Of a stretch of 64,000 nt of DNA, positions 28,643-38,628 are shown one piece after another. Position numbers and translations under genes: made by a program. The stretch comes from an uncultured Flavobacteriaceae bacterium (GTDB lineage: Bacteria > Bacteroidota > Bacteroidia > Flavobacteriales > Flavobacteriaceae): contig CANNAN010000004.1 in the NCBI GenBank assembly GCA_947502635.1, positions 1 to 64,000 on the forward strand. The letters are read 5' to 3'. Position 1 is the first letter of the stretch; every line of letters begins with the position of its first letter. The notes below the pieces were generated by a model. The model made no database searches, was not told the origin of the DNA, and saw only the letters and a program-made list of their open reading frames with translations.

Positions 28643-29023
28643 TTATTTAACAGCGATCATGCTAATCTCTACATTAACATTTTTAGGTAGCCTGGCAACT
28701 TGTACTGTTTCACGAGCTGGAGCTGTATCATCATTAAAATAATTACCATATACTTCATTTATTTGAGTAAAATCATCCATATTACTAATGAAAATAGATG
28801 TTTTTATAACATGCTCAAAAGTCATATTTGCTGCTTCTAAAACTGCTTTAAGGTTTTGCATAATTTGAGCAGTCTCCGTTTTTATATCTTCTAAAACAAG
28901 TTCTCCTGTTTCTGGGTTAAAGGCAATTTGTCCAGAAGTATATAAGGTATTACCACTTAATACGGCTTGATTATATGGACCAATAGGAGCAGGAGCTTTA
29001 GATGTTGTAATTATTTTTTTCAT
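28643..29023 (-). CDS. ridA: RidA family protein (Rid/YjgF/UK114)
   Basis: The 126-residue protein is a full-length RidA, which hydrolyses reactive enamine/imine intermediates such as 2-aminoacrylate. Typical motifs are APAPIGPYNQAVLSGNTLYTSGQ, QIMQNLKAVLEAANMTFEHV, and the catalytic-arginine region PARETVQVARLPKNVNVEIS. It lies directly downstream of lptD on the same strand with 26 bp between them, so they may be co-transcribed. Confidence 0.95.
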   Translation of the reverse strand: MKKIITTSKAPAPIGPYNQAVLSGNTLYTSGQIAFNPETGELVLEDIKTETAQIMQNLKAVLEAANMTFEHVIKTSIFISNMDDFTQINEVYGNYFNDDTAPARETVQVARLPKNVNVEISMIAVK

Positions 29024-29049
29024 AGTATAACGCGTTTATTTTTAGCGAA

Positions 29050-31800
29050 TTATAGCGTAATATCTGGTTGTCTTCGCTTTTCATATTTTAAATCTTTTAA
29101 AATACTCGATTTAATACCAATAAAGAAATTCCATGAGCTTCTTGAGCTAAAAGGAACCCAACTAAAATTCATACGCCAACTTAATAAATCACGTTCAAAA
29201 CGCAGCTGTGTATATGTAAAGCCAGCATTTTTTAAATCGTATCCAGATGATGCTCCAAGAGACCATTTAGGCGATAATTCTATATCTCCAGAAAACATAA
29301 GTGAGTGCGATGAAATTTCTTTTTGTCGCCTAGAATTAGAATAGTTTACAGCATAGGCTAAACGCAAATTCCAAGGTATCTTATAATTATAATGTTCACT
29401 TGGAGGTTTATCTTCTTCGTCGTCTTTTTTATCATCGATCTGTTGATTAGCAAAATCTTCAGAAACTCCAAAAAGATCATCGGCGCGACCTCCACTACGT
29501 AAATTCTCTTCAAGATTTTTATCTTTTTCTTTATTATCACCCTTTTTACTTGATAAAGACCAACTGGTAGTTAGGTTTGCACTTGTTAATCTGAAAAGAC
29601 TTCCGCCATTATCAATATTGAATTTGTTGATTTTTTTGTTATTGTTATCTAATGCATAAGGATCCAGAGTAGCACCAAAATTCACACTCATTTTATTATC
29701 GAAAAGCTGTGTACCACCACTCATTCTAACAGGGCTCCACTGTAACGAATCGCCAGCAAAATTATAAGAAGTAGAAAAATTTAAATTATTTAATAAGATG
29801 ACTTTTTTAGGTTCTGTTGCGGTACTGTCTTTATCACGAACTTTTGCTTCTATATTATTAGATACAGAGATACCCATTGAACTTGAAAAGTTTTTACTTG
29901 GTGTTCCAAAAATGCCTCCTTCAAATCTGGTGAATTCAACATCACTCGTAGTTTGCCCGTCTGCACTAACAACTTCGTAACTATCATAATACTTATCAAA
30001 AGCAGGATTTATATTATAACTAATTGAAGGTCTTATAACATGTCTTATAGCTTTTATTTTAGGGTCTTTTCCTTCTTTTTCAAAATTAAACATTCCATAA
30101 ACAGTAGTTCCTACACTGGTGCTAAAATTATAAGTTCTAAAAGAGTCAAAACCATTTATCTCTTCAGTGACAGCTTCACGTTCTATAGGATCAAAAGTTT
30201 TGTTTATCGTTTTAAACGTCCAAATTTCGTTATAATTAGTGCTGGCACTAAGGCTGAAATATTTAAATACTTTAAAATTAGTACTTAATGGGATGGTATG
30301 TTGGAAACCTGCTTTAGCATCTTCAAACATTTCTTTTTTAAAGAAAAGAGAATCCGTTGTTTGAATTCTATTTTCGGCTCTCATATTATACTGTAAATTT
30401 ACATTTTGAATAATGCCTTTTTTAGATCCAGATTTTGTAGCAAAAGGATACATTCTGCCAACACTACCTTGAAATGTTGGAAGCGTCATGTTTATTGTCT
30501 CAGTATTCGTGTTTTGAGAATGTGTTGCTGTGAGACTAAAATTCACCTGAGGCTCTCCTTGAAATGTCTTTGAGTAGGATACAGAAGACGATAATGAATT
30601 ATTTAAAAAAGCGCCTGTATTAACTTGATTTACAGACGAACGGTAATAGGTGCTACTGCCTAGGTTAACCGAAGCTGAAAACCGTGAATTAGGATTCGCT
30701 TTAGAATCTTGACTATGAGACCAACGTAAGTTATAAATAGTGTTTCTAGAATAATCTGGAAAACCACGTTCACTATTAATTAAATTCTCATATCGAAAAC
30801 CTAAATTCCCTCTAAACTTATAACGCTTAGCATAAGTATTTTCTATTCGTAGACCATAACTACCATTGGTATAGTAATCACCAATAACCGCCAAATCCAC
30901 ATAATCGCTTATTGCGAAATAATAGCCGCCATTCTGTAAAAAGAATCCACGATCGTTTTGTTCACCAAAAGAGGGTATGATTAGCCCAGATGTTTGCGTC
31001 TCACTTTGTGGGAAAAAAGCAAAAGGAACACCAATAGGAGTAGGGACGTCATATATAAATAAATTGGCTAACCCCGTAACTATTTTTTTACCAGGTACAA
31101 TTTTTGCTTTCCGAAGCTTGATATAGTACTCAGGATCTTCGAGGTCTTCCGCAGTTGTATATTTAGCATTTTTTAAGAAGTAAACAGAATCATTTTCCTT
31201 CTTAGTAATTTGAGCAATTACTGTACCTTCACCTTGCTCTGTTTTAGAGTTAAAAATAAGTGCTTTTTTTGTCTCAGTATTAAAAATAATAGAATCGGGT
31301 TCTACAACATTTTTTCCTTGAGTAAAAACAGGCTTTTGAGTATAACCTTCAATAGAATCAGTTATTCCTTTCGCATAAATCGTGTTTTTAGTGTAATCAA
31401 TAACGATACTACCAGAAACAATATTCATATCGCCATAGTCAATCTTAGCTTGGTTGTACAAGTAAAGTTTTTGCTTTTTTTGATTGAATTTAGTGTAATC
31501 TTCGGCGTGATAGACAACGATATTTTCTAAAAGATCTTTTTTGGGAGCAATGGAATCTGTTAATGTAGAATCTTGACTTTTTTCAGAGGTTTCAGGAATA
31601 AGAAGACTGTCAGAACTAACAATAACACTATCCTTAACACTTTTGCTAATAGTTCTACCCTTTTTAGGAATATCTTGAGCAAAGCTTAACGTGTTAATAA
31701 ACACTGTAAAACTTAATGCAAAAAGTATTTTAAAGTTGTTTGTATGCAACGCTTTTAAATGTATTTTTGTAAAAGTATGGCTCGGTTTTTGAAAAGCCAA
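29050..31800 (-). CDS. lptD: LPS-assembly protein LptD (Bacteroidetes type)
   Basis: The 916-residue outer-membrane protein has an N-terminal export signal region (FALSFTVFINTLSFAQ at about residues 28-43). The periplasmic OstA/LptA-like beta domain follows (YLYNQAKIDYGDMNIVSGSI, VIDYTKNTIYAKG). The remainder is a long beta-barrel with alternating strands typical of LptD (GVPFAFFPQSETQTSGLIIP, WSPVRMSGGTQLFDNKMSV). LptD with LptE inserts lipopolysaccharide into the outer leaflet. It is divergent from the amidase-MCE operon, an arrangement common in this family. Confidence 0.93.
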   Translation of the reverse strand: MAFQKPSHTFTKIHLKALHTNNFKILFALSFTVFINTLSFAQDIPKKGRTISKSVKDSVIVSSDSLLIPETSEKSQDSTLTDSIAPKKDLLENIVVYHAEDYTKFNQKKQKLYLYNQAKIDYGDMNIVSGSIVIDYTKNTIYAKGITDSIEGYTQKPVFTQGKNVVEPDSIIFNTETKKALIFNSKTEQGEGTVIAQITKKENDSVYFLKNAKYTTAEDLEDPEYYIKLRKAKIVPGKKIVTGLANLFIYDVPTPIGVPFAFFPQSETQTSGLIIPSFGEQNDRGFFLQNGGYYFAISDYVDLAVIGDYYTNGSYGLRIENTYAKRYKFRGNLGFRYENLINSERGFPDYSRNTIYNLRWSHSQDSKANPNSRFSASVNLGSSTYYRSSVNQVNTGAFLNNSLSSSVSYSKTFQGEPQVNFSLTATHSQNTNTETINMTLPTFQGSVGRMYPFATKSGSKKGIIQNVNLQYNMRAENRIQTTDSLFFKKEMFEDAKAGFQHTIPLSTNFKVFKYFSLSASTNYNEIWTFKTINKTFDPIEREAVTEEINGFDSFRTYNFSTSVGTTVYGMFNFEKEGKDPKIKAIRHVIRPSISYNINPAFDKYYDSYEVVSADGQTTSDVEFTRFEGGIFGTPSKNFSSSMGISVSNNIEAKVRDKDSTATEPKKVILLNNLNFSTSYNFAGDSLQWSPVRMSGGTQLFDNKMSVNFGATLDPYALDNNNKKINKFNIDNGGSLFRLTSANLTTSWSLSSKKGDNKEKDKNLEENLRSGGRADDLFGVSEDFANQQIDDKKDDEEDKPPSEHYNYKIPWNLRLAYAVNYSNSRRQKEISSHSLMFSGDIELSPKWSLGASSGYDLKNAGFTYTQLRFERDLLSWRMNFSWVPFSSRSSWNFFIGIKSSILKDLKYEKRRQPDITL

Positions 31801-31967
31801 AATTACATATATTTTTCTGTGATTGATTTAATAATCAATTAAAAATTTAAAATTAAAATAAACCGAGTTTTTTAATCGATGAAACACTTAGAAATTATCC
31901 TTGCTAAAGCAATAAATATAAATTAAAGTGTTACATGCTTTCGATTAAAAATAAATCTATATACCAC

Positions 31968-33074
31968 ATGAAAACGCACAGAGTATTACTTTTCGTATCC
32001 TTTATAATAGTATTAACATTTTCTTCATTTACAAAAACAGATGAGAATCTAAATAAAGATAAATTTGTTGTTGTGTTAGATGCAGGTCATGGTGGTCATG
32101 ACCCAGGTAATTTAGGGAATGGCTATAAAGAAAAGGATATTGCCTTAAAAATAGTTTTAGAAGTAGGGAAACAACTTCAGAAAAACCCTAATATAAAAGT
32201 TGTTTATACACGAAAAAAGGATGTGTTTATCGATTTGTTTGTTAGAGGGCAAATAGCGAATAAAGCGAATGCAGATTTATTCGTATCTGTACATTGTAAT
32301 TCCCACAGTTCTCAGGCTCATGGAACAGAAACCTTTGTATTAGGAACCCATAGAAATAAGACGAATTTTGAAGTAGCCAAAAAGGAAAACTCAGTGATTT
32401 TTCTTGAAAATGATTATGAAAAAAATTATGCAGGATTCGACCCAAATTCACCAGAATCTGTTATGAGTATACTATTGAGTCAAGAAGAATATCTAGATCA
32501 AAGTATTATGTTGGCGAGTTTAATACAAAAAAAATTCACCAATACATTAAAACGTAAAAACAGAGGCGTTAAACAGGCAGGATTCATCGTTTTGCATCAA
32601 ACGGTTATGCCAAGTGTTTTAGTTGAAACAGGTTTTTTATCATATAAAAGAGAAGGTTCTTATTTAAATTCCAAAAAAGGACAACAACAAATCTCTAATT
32701 CTATTGCTAAAGCTATTTTGGAATACAAAAAGAGCTTAGATAAAAATGTAAATGATTTTTCAGTAGTAAATAATGATGACACATTAGAATCCGTTGAAAC
32801 AACCTTAAGCGATATTGTTTTTAAAGTTCAAATTGCTGCAGGTTCAACACCGCTTGAAACGGAGCCTTATAATTTTAAAGGGTTACATGGGATATCTCGT
32901 TTAAAAGATGGACTTGTTTATAAATATTTTTATGGAGCTACATCAAGTTACGATAAAATAAAAGAACTAGAAGAAGAAGCTACAGAAAAGGGGTATACAT
33001 CAAGTTTCATTGTCGCTTTCAAAGACGGAAAAAAAATAGCATTAATAGATGCTTTAAAAACAACCGCTAATTAA
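31968..33074 (+). CDS. N-acetylmuramoyl-L-alanine amidase with C-terminal SPOR-like domain
   Basis: Start set at Met12 of the ORF track (MKTHRVLLFVSFIIVL), a signal peptide. The 368-residue product has an Amidase_3 domain (about residues 25-235): VVVLDAGHGGHDPGNLG with the zinc His, then VFIDLFVRGQIANKANADLF, SVHCNS, and VLVETGFLS. The last 90 residues (FKVQIAAGSTPLETEPYNFK) look like a SPOR-type domain that binds denuded peptidoglycan at the septum. It cleaves the amide between MurNAc and L-Ala. Confidence 0.95.
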   Translation: MKTHRVLLFVSFIIVLTFSSFTKTDENLNKDKFVVVLDAGHGGHDPGNLGNGYKEKDIALKIVLEVGKQLQKNPNIKVVYTRKKDVFIDLFVRGQIANKANADLFVSVHCNSHSSQAHGTETFVLGTHRNKTNFEVAKKENSVIFLENDYEKNYAGFDPNSPESVMSILLSQEEYLDQSIMLASLIQKKFTNTLKRKNRGVKQAGFIVLHQTVMPSVLVETGFLSYKREGSYLNSKKGQQQISNSIAKAILEYKKSLDKNVNDFSVVNNDDTLESVETTLSDIVFKVQIAAGSTPLETEPYNFKGLHGISRLKDGLVYKYFYGATSSYDKIKELEEEATEKGYTSSFIVAFKDGKKIALIDALKTTAN

Positions 33075-33086
33075 GCGGTTTCTTTC
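33062..33086 (+). terminator. Hairpin over the amidase stop codon, weak terminator
   Basis: AACCGCT and AGCGGTT form a 7-bp stem around the amidase stop codon, followed by TCTTTC. Because the MCE gene begins only about 40 bp later, it may attenuate rather than end transcription. Confidence 0.4.
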
Positions 33087-33124
33087 AAATTTATTTTAAA
33101 TTTGTTTTCTAATACATTTTTAGT

Positions 33125-34057
33125 TTGAAAATATCAAAAGAAGTTAAAACAGGCATATTAGTAATTTTAGGGGTCATCCTATTTATTTTTGGATTTAATT
33201 ATTTAAAAGGTCAAAATTTATTCGATTCTAATAATGTTTATTATACAGAGTTTGATTATAATGCCTTAACCCAATCGTCGTTAGTTACAGTTAAAGGGAA
33301 TGCTGTTGGGAAAATAAAAGACATCACTTATGATTATAAAACAGGAAAAACCAGAGTCTCATTTTTTATAAATGAAGAATTGAAGTTTTCGAAAAATAGT
33401 GTCGTTAGACTCTATGAAACCAGTTTAATGGGAGGCAATGCGATAGCTATAATATTAGCTGAAGATGGCGATATTGCAAAACCTGGAGCTGTTTTAAAAT
33501 CTGAAGTAGAAACAGGATTGGTATCCAGTCTTTCAAAGAATTTTTCTGGAATTAGTAATGAATTAAACTCAACACTAAGAGCGACAGATACGTTATTTAC
33601 GAGTTTAAATACGTTTGTTAATGATCAATCTGAAGCAGGACTTAAAAGTACTATTAAAGAGCTAAATGAAACTCTGAGATCCTTTAAAACGACATCTAAT
33701 AAAGTTAATAGTGTACTCACTAAAAATGATAAGAATATTGCTGGTATTCTAGAAAAGTTTAAAGCAACTAGTGATGGCTTAGCAGCGTTAACAGCAGAAT
33801 TAAAAAATGCTAATGTTGGTGCAACAGTACAAAACTTAAACAAAACGCTTAGTAATTTAAATGGCATATTAGCAACTATTGATAAAGGAGAAGGTTCTAT
33901 AGGAAAGCTTCTTAAAGATGAAACCTTGTATAATAATTTAGAAGGTGCTACTAAAGAAATGGAAGCGTTATTAAAAGATATCAAGCTACATCCAAAGCGT
34001 TATTTCAGAATTTTGTCAAAAAAAGAAATTCCATATAAAGAAGAGGAAACTAAATAA
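33125..34057 (+). CDS. MlaD/MCE family protein (TTG start)
   Basis: The 310-residue protein begins with a TTG codon followed by KISKEVKTGILVILGVI, which matches the conserved N-terminus of the family, so the start is well supported. Residues about 9-27 are the membrane anchor. The MCE domain spans about 35-125 (TQSSLVTVKGNAVGKIKDIT, SLMGGNAIAII). A helical tail follows (NLNKTLSNLNGILATIDKGE). It is the substrate-binding part of a lipid ABC transporter of the Mla type. No MlaE/MlaF genes lie in the window. Confidence 0.93.
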   Translation: MKISKEVKTGILVILGVILFIFGFNYLKGQNLFDSNNVYYTEFDYNALTQSSLVTVKGNAVGKIKDITYDYKTGKTRVSFFINEELKFSKNSVVRLYETSLMGGNAIAIILAEDGDIAKPGAVLKSEVETGLVSSLSKNFSGISNELNSTLRATDTLFTSLNTFVNDQSEAGLKSTIKELNETLRSFKTTSNKVNSVLTKNDKNIAGILEKFKATSDGLAALTAELKNANVGATVQNLNKTLSNLNGILATIDKGEGSIGKLLKDETLYNNLEGATKEMEALLKDIKLHPKRYFRILSKKEIPYKEEETK

Positions 34058-34062
34058 ACTTT

Positions 34063-35367
34063 ATGCAATATTTACCTAACATTCTTTTTGCTATACTTCT
34101 AATAATAGGTATTGGTTATTTTATTAAAAATGTAAAAAAACTGACTCGAAATATTAAGTTAGGGCGCGACATAGATGTTAATGATAATAAGTCGCAGCGC
34201 TGGAAAAACATGAGCATGATTGCGTTAGGTCAAAGTAAAATGGTACGTCGTCCCGTTGCAGGCTTTTTACATGTTGTTGTATATGTTGGTTTTATAATAA
34301 TTAATATTGAAGTTTTAGAAATTATTATAGATGGCTTATTTGGCAAACACCGTATTTTTTCTTTTCTAGGAAGCTTGTATGGAACATTAATAGGAGCTTT
34401 TGAAGTGTTAGCACTTTTGGTTTTTGCATCCATAATCCTTTTTTGGATTAGAAGAAACATCATAAAATTAAAACGTTTTTGGAAATCAGAAATGACGAGT
34501 TGGCCAAAAAATGATGCGAATTACATTTTGTATTTTGAAATGGTGCTTATGACCCTGTTTATTGTTATGAATGCTACAGATATTCATTTCCAAGAGATGA
34601 ACTCAGGTAATGTGATCAGTCAATTTATAACACCTTGGTTTAGTGGTTTATCTAGTAATACATTGCATTTTATTGAAAGAGGCGCATGGTGGCTACATAT
34701 TATAGGTATACTAGTTTTCTTAAATTATCTTTATTTTTCAAAACATTTACACATATTATTAGCATTTCCGAATACATATTACGGTAAATTACAACCTAAA
34801 GGACAACTGGATAATTTAGAAGCTGTTACAAAAGAGGTGAAAATGATGATGGATCCTAACATCGATCCATTTGCAACACCAGAAGAAGAGGAAAGTGAAG
34901 CTCCTGCTAAATTTGGAGCTAGTGATGTGCAAGATTTAAACTGGGTACAATTATTAAATGCCTATACATGTACTGAGTGTGGCCGTTGTACGAGTGAATG
35001 TCCTGCTAATCAAACAGGTAAAAAGTTATCGCCACGAAAAATCATGATGGATACCAGAGACCGTTTAGAGGAAGTTGGTAAAAATATAGATACTAATAAA
35101 GGTGAATTTAAGGATGACGGAAAACAGTTATTAGACAATTATATCACAAGAGAAGAGCTTTGGGCATGTACTTCATGTAATGCTTGTGTAGAAGCTTGTC
35201 CAGTAAGTATAGATCCATTATCAATCATTCTAGAGATGCGTCGTTATTTAGTTATGGAGCAGTCTGCTGCTCCTGTAGAATTAAATAATATGATGACTAA
35301 TATTGAAAACAATGGCGCACCGTGGCCATACAATCAAATGGATCGATTAAATTGGAAAAACGAATAG
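34063..35367 (+). CDS. Membrane-bound (Fe-S)-binding protein
   Basis: The 434-residue protein has about five N-terminal membrane helices (residues 3-20, 63-90, 100-125, 160-175, 200-225) of the respiratory nitrate-reductase gamma/HdrE-like type. A 4Fe-4S dicluster domain follows: CTECGRCTSECP and CTSCNACVEACP. It is 5 bp after the MCE gene and 41 bp before the CCG-domain protein. The pair resembles the membrane and FeS parts of heterodisulfide-reductase/GlpC-like electron-transfer modules. The electron donor and acceptor are unknown. Confidence 0.93.
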   Translation: MQYLPNILFAILLIIGIGYFIKNVKKLTRNIKLGRDIDVNDNKSQRWKNMSMIALGQSKMVRRPVAGFLHVVVYVGFIIINIEVLEIIIDGLFGKHRIFSFLGSLYGTLIGAFEVLALLVFASIILFWIRRNIIKLKRFWKSEMTSWPKNDANYILYFEMVLMTLFIVMNATDIHFQEMNSGNVISQFITPWFSGLSSNTLHFIERGAWWLHIIGILVFLNYLYFSKHLHILLAFPNTYYGKLQPKGQLDNLEAVTKEVKMMMDPNIDPFATPEEEESEAPAKFGASDVQDLNWVQLLNAYTCTECGRCTSECPANQTGKKLSPRKIMMDTRDRLEEVGKNIDTNKGEFKDDGKQLLDNYITREELWACTSCNACVEACPVSIDPLSIILEMRRYLVMEQSAAPVELNNMMTNIENNGAPWPYNQMDRLNWKNE

Positions 35368-35408
35368 TTTATTATATAAATTATAAAATCAAAAAATCAA
35401 AATAAGGA

Positions 35409-36200
35409 ATGAGCGAATTACTAAAAGTGCCAACTATGGCAGAATTTATGGCTCAAGGCAAACAACCTGAAGTATTATTTTGGGTTGGTTGTGCTGGTAG
35501 TTTTGATGATAGAGCAAAAAAAATAACAAAGGCCTTTGTTAAATTATTAAACAAATCTAATGTTGAATTTGCAGTATTAGGAACCGAAGAAAGTTGTACA
35601 GGAGATCCAGCAAAGCGATCAGGAAACGAATTTTTATTTCAAATGCAGGCGGTAACCAATATAGAAGTACTAAATGCGTATGAAGTAAAAAAAATAGTAA
35701 CAGCCTGTCCGCATTGTTTTAACACTATTAAAAATGAATACCCAGAATTAGGTGGTAAATATGAGGTGGTGCACCATACGCAGTTTTTAAAAAGCTTACT
35801 TGATGATGGGCGCTTAACTATAGAAGGTGGTCAATTTAAAGGAAAACGTATTACGTTTCACGATCCTTGTTATTTAGGAAGAGCTAATAATGTCTATGAG
35901 GCACCAAGAGAACTTATACAAAAATTAGAAGCAGAACTGGTTGAAATGAAAAACTGTAGGCGCAATGGTTTATGTTGTGGAGCAGGTGGTGCGCAAATGT
36001 TTAAGGATGCAGAAAAAGGGGATAAAGAAGTTAATGTAGAAAGAACAGAACAAGCATTAGATGTTAAACCAGAAATCATTGCAGCAGGCTGCCCATTTTG
36101 TAACACGATGATGACAGATGGTGTTAAGGCTAAGGAAAAAGAAGCTGATGTAGCTGTGATGGATATAGCAGAATTGATTGCCAATGCACAGGATTTGTAA
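35409..36200 (+). CDS. (Fe-S)-binding CCG-domain protein (HdrB/GlpC-like)
   Basis: The 263-residue protein contains two CCG (DUF3390/PF02754-type) cysteine modules: FWVGCAGSFDDRAKK with CPHCFNTIKNEYP, and CRRNGLCCGAGGAQMF with AAGCPFCNTMMTDG. Such modules bind non-cubane or 4Fe-4S clusters in heterodisulfide-reductase-like and lactate/glycerol-phosphate dehydrogenase subunits. Together with the preceding membrane protein it forms a split two-gene module. The next gene starts at the last base of its stop codon. Confidence 0.94.
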   Translation: MSELLKVPTMAEFMAQGKQPEVLFWVGCAGSFDDRAKKITKAFVKLLNKSNVEFAVLGTEESCTGDPAKRSGNEFLFQMQAVTNIEVLNAYEVKKIVTACPHCFNTIKNEYPELGGKYEVVHHTQFLKSLLDDGRLTIEGGQFKGKRITFHDPCYLGRANNVYEAPRELIQKLEAELVEMKNCRRNGLCCGAGGAQMFKDAEKGDKEVNVERTEQALDVKPEIIAAGCPFCNTMMTDGVKAKEKEADVAVMDIAELIANAQDL

Positions 36201-36703
36201 TGGAAAGTAACGTATGTCCAGCTTGTAAAAACGATAATGATTCTAATATAAATTTATGTGTTAAATGTGAATTTCCTTTTAATGGAACCGAAAAAGAAAA
36301 GTCAATTCACATAGGTAGGTTTATAGGAAAGAAAGGAATTATTTTTGACGCCGAAGATTCTTTAACAAAAAGTCAAAACTTACTTTATCTAGCAGCAGGA
36401 TTTTATATTTTAGGCCTTATAGTAAATTTTTCAATATTGTTGAATCATTTAATTGCCCTAGTCTTTAATATAGTAGTTATTATAGTAATTGCGTTAAGTG
36501 GTTTTCTTTTAAAAAAATCACCACTACTTTTCTTAATTATTCCTTTAACTGTTCTTTTAATGGTCTATTTTTTAAACTACCTTGTAGACCCTAATAGTAT
36601 TTTAAGAGGTATTCTTTTTAAGTTTTTAATTTTAGGAAGTTTAATCTTTAGTATTTATAATTATTTAGTATCCGAAAAGTTTAAGAAAAAATATAATTTT
36701 TAG
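36200..36703 (+). CDS. Zinc-ribbon membrane protein
   Basis: The 167-residue protein starts with a zinc ribbon (CPACKNDNDSNINLCVKCEF; Cys6-x2-Cys9 and Cys20-x2-Cys23). It continues with about four membrane helices in its second half. Its start overlaps the stop of the FeS gene by one base, so it is translationally linked. No function is assigned. Confidence 0.82.
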   Translation: MESNVCPACKNDNDSNINLCVKCEFPFNGTEKEKSIHIGRFIGKKGIIFDAEDSLTKSQNLLYLAAGFYILGLIVNFSILLNHLIALVFNIVVIIVIALSGFLLKKSPLLFLIIPLTVLLMVYFLNYLVDPNSILRGILFKFLILGSLIFSIYNYLVSEKFKKKYNF

Positions 36704-36712
36704 AATAGAATC

Positions 36713-37198
36713 ATGTTAGTAGATTTTAACATATTACCAGAAGAATCCCGGGTTTGGATTTATCAAGCAAATCGCTCATTTACCGAGCAAGAAATAGAAG
36801 AAATTCAATCAAAACTAAATATCTTTATTGAAAATTGGACAGCCCATGGAAGCGATTTACAAGCTGGACATTTAATTAAATATAAACGTTTTATCGTTAT
36901 AGGTTTGAATCAAAATCTAAATACAGCAACAGGCTGTTCTATCGATGCTTCAGTTCATTTTATTCAACAATTAGAAAAAGAATATCATGTTGATTTAATG
37001 GATAAAATGAATGTATCTTACAAACAAGGCGAATATATCGCTTATAAACCACTTGTTGATTTCAAGAAAATGGCTAAAGATAAAGCCGTTTCAAAAAATA
37101 CCATTGTCTTCAATAATTTAGTAACCAATATTTCAGAATTCAAAGAAAATTGGGAAGTTCCAGCAAGTGAGAGTTGGCATAGTAGGTTTGTTAAATAG
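36713..37198 (+). CDS. Conserved Bacteroidetes protein, function unknown
   Basis: The 161-residue soluble protein carries no Walker or other catalytic motif. Typical blocks are SRVWIYQANRSFTEQEIEEI, NWTAHGSDLQAGH and VIGLNQNLNTATGCSIDAS. Homologues are often labelled 'ABC transporter ATPase', which the sequence does not support because no P-loop is present. It is the last gene of the apparent 33.1-37.2 kb operon, 9 bp after the zinc-ribbon gene. Confidence 0.82.
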   Translation: MLVDFNILPEESRVWIYQANRSFTEQEIEEIQSKLNIFIENWTAHGSDLQAGHLIKYKRFIVIGLNQNLNTATGCSIDASVHFIQQLEKEYHVDLMDKMNVSYKQGEYIAYKPLVDFKKMAKDKAVSKNTIVFNNLVTNISEFKENWEVPASESWHSRFVK

Positions 37199-37404
37199 TT
37201 TATTTGTAATTAAAAACTTCAAATTATCCATTCTTAACAATACCTCATTTAACAAGATAGCGTTCTAGTGAATTATGGCTGATCATAATATTTCGTTTTA
37301 CTTTAAAAATTTTATAAAATTACGAGGTATTTACCTTAAAAAAACTTTTATATATCAAATAGAATAATGATTTTTACAGCTTTCAAAAGAGTAAACATGA
37401 AATT

Positions 37405-38628
37405 ATGGCGAACGATATTATCTTATTAAATATTTCAGGACAAGATAAACCAGGATTAACCTCTAGTTTAACTTCTGTTTTAGCAGAATATGGAGCTAAA
37501 GTATTAGATATTGGACAAGCAAATATTCATGATACACTATCCCTAGGGATATTATTTGAAATTAAATCTGGGGCAAAATCGGCAGCTGTATTAAAAGATA
37601 TACTTTTTAAGGCTTACGAATTAGGCATTACAGCAAAGTTTACACCAATTACACTCGAAAATTATGAGAAATGGGTAAGTTCACAAGGAAAAGATAGATA
37701 TATTGTTACCATTTTAGGAGAGAAATTAGCAGCTGAGCAAATATCTGAAGTTACTAAAGTAATATCAGAAAAGAATTTAAATATAGATTCGATAAAAAGG
37801 CTTACTGGACGTTTATCTTTAGTTAAACCTGTTGAATATCCCAGAGCGTCTATCCAACTATCCATTCGAGGAGTTATTGATGATAAAGCAGAAATGACAG
37901 CTAAATTCATGGAAATTTCCAGAGAATTGGATGTTGATATCGCTTTTCAAGAAGATAATATTTATAGAAGAAATAGACGTTTGGTTTGTTTTGATATGGA
38001 TTCTACGCTAATACAAACTGAGGTTATTGATGAATTAGCTGAATTGGCTGGTGTGGGTGATGAAGTAAAAGCAATTACAGAATCTGCTATGCAGGGAGAA
38101 ATTGACTTTACAGAGAGCTTTAAAAGACGCATGAAATTACTCAAAGGCTTAAGTGAAGATGTGCTTCATGATGTTGCCATTAATTTACCTATAACTAAAG
38201 GAGCCAAAAGGCTTATAGATACTTTAAAAAGTTATGGATTTAAAACAGCTATTCTATCTGGTGGGTTTACTTATTTTGGACATTATTTAAAAGAAGAATT
38301 GGGTATGGATTATGTCTATGCTAACCAATTAGAAATTAAAGATGGCGTTTTAACAGGGGGGTATCTTGGAGATATTGTCGATGGCAATAAAAAAGCAGAA
38401 TATCTTAAAGAAATTGCCAGAAATGAAGAAATAGATATAAGTCAAACTATTGCAGTTGGTGATGGTGCAAATGATCTTCCAATGCTTAACCTTGCTGGTT
38501 TAGGGATTGCTTTTCATGCAAAACCAACAGTAAAAGATAATGCGCAAAGTTCAATATCAAGTATAGGGCTAGATGGTGTGTTATATTTATTAGGTTACCA
38601 TGATAGGCACATCGATTTAATAGAATAA
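37405..38628 (+). CDS. serB: Phosphoserine phosphatase SerB with N-terminal ACT region
   Basis: The 407-residue protein has two ACT-like domains (residues about 5-80 and 95-180; ISGQDKPGLTSSLTSVLAEY) and a HAD phosphatase domain (about 195-405). The nucleophile region is VCFDMDSTLIQTEVIDEL, the second motif is AILSGGFTYF, and VGDGANDLPMLNLAGLGIAF is the HAD motif IV. It makes serine from phosphoserine. No serA or serC gene lies nearby. It stands alone between the redox operon and the GH3 gene. Confidence 0.94.
   Translation: MANDIILLNISGQDKPGLTSSLTSVLAEYGAKVLDIGQANIHDTLSLGILFEIKSGAKSAAVLKDILFKAYELGITAKFTPITLENYEKWVSSQGKDRYIVTILGEKLAAEQISEVTKVISEKNLNIDSIKRLTGRLSLVKPVEYPRASIQLSIRGVIDDKAEMTAKFMEISRELDVDIAFQEDNIYRRNRRLVCFDMDSTLIQTEVIDELAELAGVGDEVKAITESAMQGEIDFTESFKRRMKLLKGLSEDVLHDVAINLPITKGAKRLIDTLKSYGFKTAILSGGFTYFGHYLKEELGMDYVYANQLEIKDGVLTGGYLGDIVDGNKKAEYLKEIARNEEIDISQTIAVGDGANDLPMLNLAGLGIAFHAKPTVKDNAQSSISSIGLDGVLYLLGYHDRHIDLIE

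Noticed and set aside
36713-37198. Common label 'ABC transporter ATPase' for the 161-residue protein
   Set aside because: No Walker A, Walker B or signature motif is present.
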